Assembly (NCBI RefSeq): GCF_007992715.1
Contig: NZ_BKAU01000002.1
Span: 620,001-684,000 of the forward strand
DNA from: Chitinophaga cymbidii
GTDB taxonomy: Bacteria > Bacteroidota > Bacteroidia > Chitinophagales > Chitinophagaceae
DNA: 64,000 nt
Direction: 5' to 3'
Position 1 is the first letter of the stretch, and every line of letters starts with the position of its first letter. Below, piece after piece: positions 7,817-15,162 of the stretch. The position numbers and the translations under genes were made by a program. The notes beneath the pieces are model-generated. The model ran no database searches. It saw nothing but the letters and a program-made list of their open reading frames with translations, and had not been told where the DNA came from.

Positions 7817-9397
7817 ATGAAAAAGATATTATTCATTCTGTTATCGATAGCGCTTTGGGGCACAAGCTGCTCTAAAAAGGAGTTCCGCGACAGCTATACC
7901 GATCCCTCCAAGGTAGCGACCTCTTCCGTGGAGAAACAATATGCGGGCATGATATACGCCAGCAGGGAATATGTAGTGCCCTCTTACTGGAACTACTTCG
8001 TTATACTTCGCATCACCCTCAACCGTTTTACGCAGGCCGTAGGGTGGGAGAACGTGGACAACCAGTACGTACCCGGCGCAGCTGCCGTGACCGACCGCTG
8101 GAACAATTATTACAATGTGCTCGCGCAATACCGGGAACTGGAGAAAGTTTACAATGCGTTGCCTGCGGAAGACCAGTCCAACATGCGGATCTACATGATT
8201 ACGGCAACCATCTATTTCTACGATCTGACACAGCGCGTGGTAGACCTCCACGGCGGTGTTCCCTGGTCTGAGGCCGGCATGCTCAGCACCAATGGCGGCA
8301 ACTATCAGAACTCTTATCCAAAGTATGACGATGCTACTGCGATATACACAAAAATGCTGGACGACCTCAAGGGCTTTGCGGACGAGCTGGGCACGGTGAC
8401 CATTCCCGCGGCGCTGGTTGCGCGTTTTGAAAGCATGGACCTTGTTAACAACGGCGACCTGACGCTGTGGAAGAAGTACTGCAATTCCCTGCGCCTCCGG
8501 ATGCTGACCAGGGTGTCCGGTGCGGCGAACTTCCAGGCGAGGGCCGGCACAGAGATCGCGCAGATACTCGGCAACGCCGCGTCTTACCCGCTGCCGAAAA
8601 CCAATGCAGAAAATATCCGTATCGATATCTTCGACCTGAACACCGATCTCAATGCCAAAGGATTCAGAACGGGGCTGGAAGACTGGAACGGCAACATCGC
8701 CGGCAAAGTGATGATCGATCACATGAAGGCGAACAGCGACCCCAGGCTCCGCGCCATGTTTGAGCCTGGCGCTAATGCCGGCGGCGTATATAACGGTCTT
8801 GATCCGATGGCCGCAAGATCAACGCAGAATGCGCTCATCGCGGGAGGCACCATGGCCATCTACAACCGCTCCACCCTCAGCCGCAACGAATTCTTCCCCG
8901 GCATCCTGATGACCGGCGCGGAAGTGAATTTCATGCTCTCCGAATATTACCTGAAAGCAGGAAACCCCGTCAGCGCCCGGACGGCGTATGAAGACGGCAT
9001 CAAGGAATCCATCAAATATTATTACTGGCTCCGCACGCTGAGCAACGACAATACCGCCGGCGCACTCACGCCTTACACCGATCCGGAAGTAGCGGCCTAC
9101 CTGGTGGCGCCCGGCGTGAACTGGACGCTCGCCCTCACGGATGCCGATAAGCTAAAGCTGATCGCGCGGCAGAAATGGCTGCACTACAGCGTTTTGCAGC
9201 CCACGGAAAGCTGGGCGGAGATCCGCCGGCTGGACGCGCCTACTTTCAGCTTTGAAGTAGACAACGCCAACGCGCAGAAACAGCCGCCCATGCGCTGGCA
9301 GTACCCCGCTTCCGAAGCCACCTACAACACCGCCAATTACGAGGCCGTGCAGGCAAACGACAAACTGGGAACAAAGCTCTTCTGGGATACACAATAA
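7817..9397 (+). CDS. SusD/RagB-family nutrient-binding lipoprotein
   Basis: A 526-residue surface lipoprotein. A short signal ends in a lipobox-like LWGTSC with the lipidated Cys at residue 18. The body matches the SusD-like alpha-helical TPR fold, including the conserved MITATIYFYDLTQRVVDLHGGVPWSEA region, DPRLRAMFEPG and the late EVNFMLSEYYLKAGNPVSARTAYEDGI. SusD proteins form a lid on their SusC partner and hand over substrate. The gene follows susC by 27 bases and is closed by a terminator at 9431. The ending WAEIRRLDAPTFSFEVDNAN is of the SusD-like_2 style. Substrate unknown. Confidence 0.92.
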   Translation: MKKILFILLSIALWGTSCSKKEFRDSYTDPSKVATSSVEKQYAGMIYASREYVVPSYWNYFVILRITLNRFTQAVGWENVDNQYVPGAAAVTDRWNNYYNVLAQYRELEKVYNALPAEDQSNMRIYMITATIYFYDLTQRVVDLHGGVPWSEAGMLSTNGGNYQNSYPKYDDATAIYTKMLDDLKGFADELGTVTIPAALVARFESMDLVNNGDLTLWKKYCNSLRLRMLTRVSGAANFQARAGTEIAQILGNAASYPLPKTNAENIRIDIFDLNTDLNAKGFRTGLEDWNGNIAGKVMIDHMKANSDPRLRAMFEPGANAGGVYNGLDPMAARSTQNALIAGGTMAIYNRSTLSRNEFFPGILMTGAEVNFMLSEYYLKAGNPVSARTAYEDGIKESIKYYYWLRTLSNDNTAGALTPYTDPEVAAYLVAPGVNWTLALTDADKLKLIARQKWLHYSVLQPTESWAEIRRLDAPTFSFEVDNANAQKQPPMRWQYPASEATYNTANYEAVQANDKLGTKLFWDTQ

Positions 9398-9430
9398 GGT
9401 TTTTTTGCTGAACGTTGAATAGTTAGATTT

Positions 9431-9462
9431 AGCTCCGGGTATTTTTGCCCGGGGCTTTTTTT
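9431..9462 (+). terminator. Intrinsic terminator after the first SusC/SusD pair
   Basis: AGCTCCGGG at 9431-9439 pairs with CCCGGGGCT at 9448-9456 (one T-G wobble), loop of eight, followed by seven T residues. It separates the first and second SusC/SusD pairs into distinct transcripts. Confidence 0.88.
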
Positions 9463-9565
9463 GTGCCGATGAACAATGATGAATACTAAATCAGCATAAC
9501 CTGATATTATTTTGCGGATCGTTAACGGAATATGAACATAACCTGAAAAAAAAGTTAAATTTTCT

Positions 9566-9595
9566 TTTGTCTATTTAACAGGATTAGGTAAGTTG
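9566..9595 (+). promoter_or_regulatory. Candidate promoter of the second SusC/SusD pair
   Basis: TTTG at 9566-9569, a 19-base spacer and TAAGTTG at 9589-9595 resemble the Bacteroidota promoter with one base fewer in the -7 box. Transcription would start near 9602, leaving a leader of about 365 bases. Confidence 0.45.
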
Positions 9596-9966
9596 CAGCT
9601 GTTCGTTTTCAAAGAGCCAAATCTGTACGTGTAGATGAAAATGTTGTCGATGGATATACAGATTTTTTTATTGGATAAAACGCTAAATCGTTTTACTGCT
9701 GATATTTTCCGGCTTGATGAATAACGGAGTATAAACGTAGACTTGCTTGCTTATGAACGAAGAAGGTAGCAGTGAACAGCAATCAATTCATTCCATCTAT
9801 CAGCCAACGGGTATGTAGTCCGGACTAATTACAGGGTTCCGGTTCAGCATGGCTTTGCATGTTGCGGGCAATTTTTTCTGCAGGAGATCTGCGGACAGGG
9901 ATTGTCATTCAATCAATAAAGGATAACTATCAATTCACGTTCATCAAATTAAAATCTAAGGAAGCT
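9596..9966 (+). other. 5' leader of the second susC gene
   Basis: No gene seen. Besides the palindrome at 9676-9695 it carries AGTCCGG at 9817-9823, TTACAGGGT at 9829-9837 and a hairpin (AGCATG at 9846-9851, loop of six, CATGTT at 9858-9863). The same order of elements occurs in the first susC leader at 4269-4304. Confidence 0.45.
9676..9695. promoter_or_regulatory. 20-bp palindrome in the second susC leader
   Basis: TAAAACG at 9676-9682 and CGTTTTA at 9689-9695 form a perfect 7-bp inverted repeat around CTAAAT. The internal GCTAAATCG (9682-9690) is identical to the left half and centre of the candidate LacI operator at 2621. It lies downstream of the proposed promoter, where a bound repressor could block elongation. 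Confidence 0.45.
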
Positions 9967-12900
9967 ATGCGAAGAATTCTTTTTCTCGCCACGTTGCTGA
10001 CTTTCTTTGTTCCCCGCATGTGGGCGCAGGACAAGAAAGTAGTTACCGGTACGGTGAAGGATGCCAACGGCACCCTGTTGCCCGGCGTAACGGTAAAGGA
10101 AAAAGGAACACAGAACGGCGCAATGACCGCCGCTGACGGTTCTTTCAGGATCAGTGTGCAACCCTCCGCAACACTGGTTTTTTCATTCATGGGATATGTA
10201 GCACAGGAAGCGCAGGCCGGCGAGGGCGCACTCAACATTGTGCTGCAGGAAGATGCTAAAAACCTGAATGAAGTAGTGGTCACCGCGCTCGGCATCAAAC
10301 GCGAGACCCGCAAGCTCGGCTACGCCATGACGGAGCTGAAAGGCTCCGAACTCGCAAAAACGAACGCCATCAACCCCGTAGCCGCCCTGCAGGGCAAGGT
10401 AGCGGGTGTGGACATTTCCGGCGCGGCAGGCGGCCCGCAGAGCGCCAACCGCATTGTGCTGCGCGGCGCCAAGTCACTCAACGGAAAAGACCAGCCGATC
10501 TTTGTGATCGACGGCGTGATCTTTGAAAACGAAGCTGCCGACGATGCTGTGAACTTCGGCAACGTGCTGAAGAATTTCAACCAGGATGAATTCGAAAGCG
10601 TTTCCATCCTGAAAGGCGCCGCCGCTACCGCGTTGTACGGTTCCCGCGCGATCAACGGCGCGGTGCTCATCACCACCAAGAAAGGGATTACCCGCAAAGG
10701 TCTTGGCGTAGATGTCAGCCAGACGGTGCAGTTCGAGCACGCTTACCGCGCACCCATCGCCCTGCAGAATGTCTACGGCGCAGGTACTACCGGTTTTTTC
10801 AATAAAGATGGAGATGGACGGGATGTAGTGCAGTGGAGTGGCAACAGCTTCGGCCCGAAAATGGAAGGCCAGATGGCAAAGCTCCCCAACGGCGAGTTCG
10901 CGCCCTACAGCCCTATGCCGGACAATCAGATGTACAACTATCAGCTCGGTAAATATTTCAACACCAACGTGGCGGTAGAAGGCGGTACGGATAAAGCGAA
11001 CTTCCGTTTTTCGTATTCCCACCTGGACAATAACAGCGTTGAACCGAACAATAAATTCTCCCGTAATTCATTCTCCCTGCGGTCTTCCGCTATCATCTCC
11101 AAATGGCTGTCCGCCGAAGGCGGCATCACGTATGCTTTCAGCAATACGCTAAACCCTACCCGCCAGGGCGGTGACTACACCACGCAGAACGCCGGCAGAA
11201 AATGGATCTACATTTTTCCGCGTAACTACGATCCCGCCTACTGGAGCGCCCGCTATCTCGGCGGCCTGGGCAGGACCACCCTGCAGCAGGACCTCCTGAA
11301 CGACATCAATCCCACCCATCCCGGCGCGGATTACTGGTTCAGCCTGGACAACGACCGCTGGGAACGTGACGAAAAACTGCTCATGGGTAACCTGTCGCTG
11401 ACCGCTACGGCGAACGACTGGCTGAAATTCCTGCTGCGCGGTAACTTCAGTAACGAACAGAATACGGACGACCGCCGCGAGCTCGGCTGGGGCCCCAACT
11501 TCGGCGGCTCCCGCGGCCTCTACGCGATCTCCGGCACCAACAGAACGCAATACACCTTCACCGGTATGGCCATGTTCTCTCCAAAGCTCAGGAACGACGA
11601 CTTTACCCTGAACGTGAACCTCGGCGCGGAAACATGGAACTCCGGCATCGGCAACCAGTACAGCGCCCGCACAAACGGCGGCCTGCGCATACCGGGACAG
11701 TACACCATTACCAACAGCGTTGGCCCCGTTGACGCCAGCAACAACAAGATATTGCCACGCAAGCAGATCAACTCGCTGTTCCTTTCCGGCAGCCTGTCTT
11801 ACAAGAACGCCTTCTTCCTGGACGTGACAGGGCGTAACGACTGGTCTTCCGCCCTGATGTACCCCGGTGGCGGCGGTAACTATTCTTACTTCTATCCCTC
11901 TGTGAGCGGTGCCTGGGAATTTACCGAAACCTTCAAGGGTGAGCTGCCCGCATTCATCACCTACGGTAAGCTGCGCGCATCTTACGCGGTAGTGGGCGGG
12001 GATACGGACCCCTACCAGCTGAACTCCGGCTACCAGATGGAACAGCTCTGGAACAGTGGCAGCCTCTCCACCGGCATGCCGCTCTACTACCTGTATAACA
12101 AGGACATCTACCCGAACGAAAACCTGAAACCCTCCATGGCCAACTCCATCGAGTTCGGCGCGGACGTACGGTTCCTCAATAACAGGCTGGGCGTGGACGT
12201 AGCGTACTACAAAACGAACATCAAAAACCAGATACTGAACCTGGACGTAGCCATCGAATCCGGTGTGGCCAAGCGCTTCATCAATGCCGGCAACTTCCAG
12301 AACCAGGGTGTGGAGATCGCCATCAACGCGCGGCCCATTGAAGGAAAGGATTTCTCCTGGGACGTGAACCTGAACGGCAGCCGCAACACCAACAAGATCA
12401 TCTCCCTCGGCGAAGGCATCAGCACCTACGAAATGGGCAATGACCAGGATGTGCGCGTGATCGCGCAGGTGGGCAAACCTTACGGCGTGATCACTACCAA
12501 TTACGGCTATACGCGTTATCAATCCACCGATCCTTCCAAGAACGGCAAGCCGGTGATCACTGCTTCCAGCTCTTTCCCATACCAGTTCCAGCGCGGCTAT
12601 GCCGAGGTCGGCAATATCACGCCTGACTTCAACCTGGGGCTGAGCAACAATTTCAGCTATAAGAACTTTTCCCTCGGCTTCCTGCTGCAGGCACGCATTG
12701 GTGGAGATATCTTCTCCGCTTCCCATCAATACGGCACAGGCCGTGGTACGGTGGAAAGCACGCTTGCCGGTCGTGATGCCGCCAGTGGCGGTCTTGCGTG
12801 GACGGACAATGAAGGCCGCCAGCGTAACGACGGGATGATCCCGGACGGCGTATTTGCGGACGGCACAACGATCAAAACCCCCGCCGGCGCAGAGCAGGAA

Positions 12901-13269
12901 GTGGGTGGCATGACGTACCGCGAAGCATATGAAGCCGGTTATGTGAAACCGCTGTCACCCTACAACTATTACAGCATGATCGGGGAGTGGGGCATCGGTA
13001 TCCGCGAGGCGTCCGTATTTGATGCGTCTTATGTGGCGCTCCGCGAAGTGTCCATCGGCTATACGTTCCCCACCAAAATGGTGGAACGCTGGAAGCTGAC
13101 CAAAGCGCGGGTATTGCTGGTAGGCCGCAACCTCGGTTACCTGTACAACAACCTGCCGGACGACATCAACCCGGAAAGCCTGCGTAACAACAAGACCAGC
13201 GCCTTCTCCGAATATGGCGGCGCTCCCTTTGTGCGCAACATGGCGCTGACCGTACAACTTGGTTTCTAA
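9967..13269 (+). CDS. SusC/RagA-family TonB-dependent outer membrane transporter
   Basis: A 1100-residue paralogue of the transporter at 4484. The ATG at 9967 opens a signal peptide (MRRILFLATLLTFFVPRMWAQ). Order of domains: carboxypeptidase-regulatory-like sandwich (VVTGTVKDANGTLLPGVTVKEKG), plug (LNEVVVTALGIKRETRKLGYAM; GKVAGVDISG; RIVLRGAKSLNGKDQPIFVIDGV; ILKGAAATALYGSRAINGAVLITTKKG) and beta barrel ending NMALTVQLGF. No STN domain. It shares length and architecture with the first copy but differs enough in the barrel to carry another substrate. It is followed after 18 bases by its SusD partner. The upstream in-frame extension to 9859 lacks a signal peptide and is not used. Confidence 0.93.
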   Translation: MRRILFLATLLTFFVPRMWAQDKKVVTGTVKDANGTLLPGVTVKEKGTQNGAMTAADGSFRISVQPSATLVFSFMGYVAQEAQAGEGALNIVLQEDAKNLNEVVVTALGIKRETRKLGYAMTELKGSELAKTNAINPVAALQGKVAGVDISGAAGGPQSANRIVLRGAKSLNGKDQPIFVIDGVIFENEAADDAVNFGNVLKNFNQDEFESVSILKGAAATALYGSRAINGAVLITTKKGITRKGLGVDVSQTVQFEHAYRAPIALQNVYGAGTTGFFNKDGDGRDVVQWSGNSFGPKMEGQMAKLPNGEFAPYSPMPDNQMYNYQLGKYFNTNVAVEGGTDKANFRFSYSHLDNNSVEPNNKFSRNSFSLRSSAIISKWLSAEGGITYAFSNTLNPTRQGGDYTTQNAGRKWIYIFPRNYDPAYWSARYLGGLGRTTLQQDLLNDINPTHPGADYWFSLDNDRWERDEKLLMGNLSLTATANDWLKFLLRGNFSNEQNTDDRRELGWGPNFGGSRGLYAISGTNRTQYTFTGMAMFSPKLRNDDFTLNVNLGAETWNSGIGNQYSARTNGGLRIPGQYTITNSVGPVDASNNKILPRKQINSLFLSGSLSYKNAFFLDVTGRNDWSSALMYPGGGGNYSYFYPSVSGAWEFTETFKGELPAFITYGKLRASYAVVGGDTDPYQLNSGYQMEQLWNSGSLSTGMPLYYLYNKDIYPNENLKPSMANSIEFGADVRFLNNRLGVDVAYYKTNIKNQILNLDVAIESGVAKRFINAGNFQNQGVEIAINARPIEGKDFSWDVNLNGSRNTNKIISLGEGISTYEMGNDQDVRVIAQVGKPYGVITTNYGYTRYQSTDPSKNGKPVITASSSFPYQFQRGYAEVGNITPDFNLGLSNNFSYKNFSLGFLLQARIGGDIFSASHQYGTGRGTVESTLAGRDAASGGLAWTDNEGRQRNDGMIPDGVFADGTTIKTPAGAEQEVGGMTYREAYEAGYVKPLSPYNYYSMIGEWGIGIREASVFDASYVALREVSIGYTFPTKMVERWKLTKARVLLVGRNLGYLYNNLPDDINPESLRNNKTSAFSEYGGAPFVRNMALTVQLGF

Positions 13270-13287
13270 TTCATCAAAAAGAAGACA

Positions 13288-14985
13288 ATGAACACTAAAC
13301 ATAAAATAGGGATCGGTGTACTGGCGATGGCAACCTTTGCAAGCGCCTGTACCAAGGATTTTGCCGAACATAATACAGACCCGGAAGTGGCGCCCACGCT
13401 GCCGCCGGAGTATATGATCACCACTTCGCAGAAAGCGATGGTAGACAGGGATTTTGAATGGTTCTACGATAACTATCAATACCTGATGCGCTGGATGCAG
13501 TTCACCGTGGCGTACCCGGACGGCAACACCGCCGGCATGTACGGCCCGCAGAACGTGAACGGGTACTACAACGCTTTTTATACGACCATCGGCCGCAACC
13601 TGGTGGAGATCGAAAAGATGATCAATGAAATGCCGGAAGAAAACCGGGGCGTGTACCGCAACCTGGTGGCGATCGCCAAAGTGCACAAGGTGTTCGCGGC
13701 TTTCCGCGTAACGGACGTGAACGGTTCCATCCCTTACTCCGAAGCGCTGAGCGCCCGCGAGAACGCGAACTTCACGCCGGTATACGACAACCAGGAAAAA
13801 TTGTTCGCCCAGTTCGACGCCGAGCTGAAAGCGGCCGTGGCAGACCTGCTGCAGCCTGCCGAAGGCCAGGTGACCTACAAGGGCTACGACATCTTCTACG
13901 ACGGCGATGCGGCAAAATGGGTGAAAGCCGCCAACGTGCTGCGCCTGAAGATCGCCATGCGCCTGATCAAACGTAACCCGGAGAAAGTAGCTGAAGTAGC
14001 GGCGGAAGTACTGGCCAGTCCCGCCGGCCTGTTCACCTCCAATGCGGACGAATGGAAATTCGTTTCCGGGGGCGGCGACAAGTTTGCCAATGGTGGTAAC
14101 TGGAACGCGCAGGGCAGCGCGAGCCGCGCGGGAAAGAACCTGATCGACTTCCTGCAGGATAACGCAGACCCCCGCCTGGCGCTGTTCTTCAAGAAAAACG
14201 AGATGACGCAGGCGAATTTCAACCGGCTGAAAAATGGCGGCGCTTTTCCGCCCACCGCCGTTTACAATCCTGATCAGTATGTGGGCGTGCCCTCCAGTCC
14301 GGATGCGGTGAACGAGCCCGCAACACGCGCGCTGTTCGGTACCAAGACTTACGGGATAACCGAGAACGGGCAGTCCGTTTCCGTGAATGTGGACACCCTG
14401 TCCCAATTCCAGAACCGCCTGTTCGACCTGAACGCGGATGGTGGCGCTGCTGGCCGGTACACCCAGCCGATGCTGACTTACGCGGAAATGTGTTTCATGC
14501 TGTCTGAACTGGCGGTGCGGGGTATTGTTGCGGAGAACGCGCAAGTTTGGTACGAAAATGGTATAAAAGCGTCCATCGCGGCGTATGATGCCATGGGTGC
14601 GGCGGCCAACATCGTGGATTATGCGGCGGTGGCGCCGGAAGCGGTGACCGCCTACCTGGCGCAGCCGGAGATCGCTTTTACCGGAACGCAGGAGGAGCAG
14701 CTGGAAAAGATCGGCGTACAGAATTTCCTGAACCACTTCAAGTCCCCCTGGGAAGCCTGGGGCTCCTGGAAACGGACAGGATACCCGAAAGCGGGCGGCA
14801 TTCTTCCCCTGGAAGCGGTGCGGATAGATGGCGCTGTGCCCGAGATCCCCCGCCGCTGGGAGCTGCCGGTACCACATACGAGCAATATGTCTAATTATAC
14901 AAATGCCATATCTGAAATGCAGGCAGGAGGGGAATACGGTTCGCCTAACCAGTTGACCGGAAGAGTTTGGTGGGATAAGAAATAA
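13288..14985 (+). CDS. SusD/RagB-family nutrient-binding lipoprotein
   Basis: A 565-residue lipoprotein with signal and lipobox (MATFASAC, Cys at residue 21). The SusD-like helical fold is seen in NLVAIAKVHKVFAAFRVTDVNGSIPYSEAL, AAKWVKAANVLRLKIAMRLIKRNPEKVAEVAAEVL, DPRLALFFKKNEM and QPMLTYAEMCFMLSELAVRGI. The C-terminus with WEAWGSWKRTGYPK and IPRRWELPVP is typical of the SusD-like_2 group. It pairs with the SusC at 9967 and is closed by a strong terminator 25 bases after its stop. No hydrolase gene follows, so the cargo may be degraded elsewhere or may not be a glycan. Confidence 0.92.
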   Translation: MNTKHKIGIGVLAMATFASACTKDFAEHNTDPEVAPTLPPEYMITTSQKAMVDRDFEWFYDNYQYLMRWMQFTVAYPDGNTAGMYGPQNVNGYYNAFYTTIGRNLVEIEKMINEMPEENRGVYRNLVAIAKVHKVFAAFRVTDVNGSIPYSEALSARENANFTPVYDNQEKLFAQFDAELKAAVADLLQPAEGQVTYKGYDIFYDGDAAKWVKAANVLRLKIAMRLIKRNPEKVAEVAAEVLASPAGLFTSNADEWKFVSGGGDKFANGGNWNAQGSASRAGKNLIDFLQDNADPRLALFFKKNEMTQANFNRLKNGGAFPPTAVYNPDQYVGVPSSPDAVNEPATRALFGTKTYGITENGQSVSVNVDTLSQFQNRLFDLNADGGAAGRYTQPMLTYAEMCFMLSELAVRGIVAENAQVWYENGIKASIAAYDAMGAAANIVDYAAVAPEAVTAYLAQPEIAFTGTQEEQLEKIGVQNFLNHFKSPWEAWGSWKRTGYPKAGGILPLEAVRIDGAVPEIPRRWELPVPHTSNMSNYTNAISEMQAGGEYGSPNQLTGRVWWDKK

Positions 14986-15010
14986 TGCTGAAGCATGCTT
15001 ATGAAAAGGA

Positions 15011-15037
15011 AAACTCCGGGGCGACCCGGAGTTTTTT
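15011..15037 (+). terminator. Intrinsic terminator after the second SusC/SusD pair
   Basis: AACTCCGGG at 15012-15020 pairs perfectly with CCCGGAGTT at 15025-15033 around a GCGA tetraloop, followed by T residues to 15037. It ends the second SusC/SusD transcript before convergent mutS. Confidence 0.92.
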
Positions 15038-15162
15038 GCGTTTTGACTTTTTTGTATTGCGGCGGCTTAGCGGTTTTAGCGGCAAACGAACATCTGCCGC
15101 CATTGTTCCAGGCATCGGGTGGCCGCTGCGATCATTCGCTTTCCGCCGCCAGCTGTTGCAGT

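Noticed and set aside
9859..9966. N-terminal extension of the second SusC protein
   Set aside because: Same reasoning: the signal peptide begins at the internal ATG at 9967.
11149..14877. Very long antisense open frames (526 and 640 codons) opposite the second susC and susD genes
   Set aside because: They are shadows of strongly coding sense frames in GC-rich DNA; they lack recognisable domains, start signals or promoters, while the sense proteins are complete family members.
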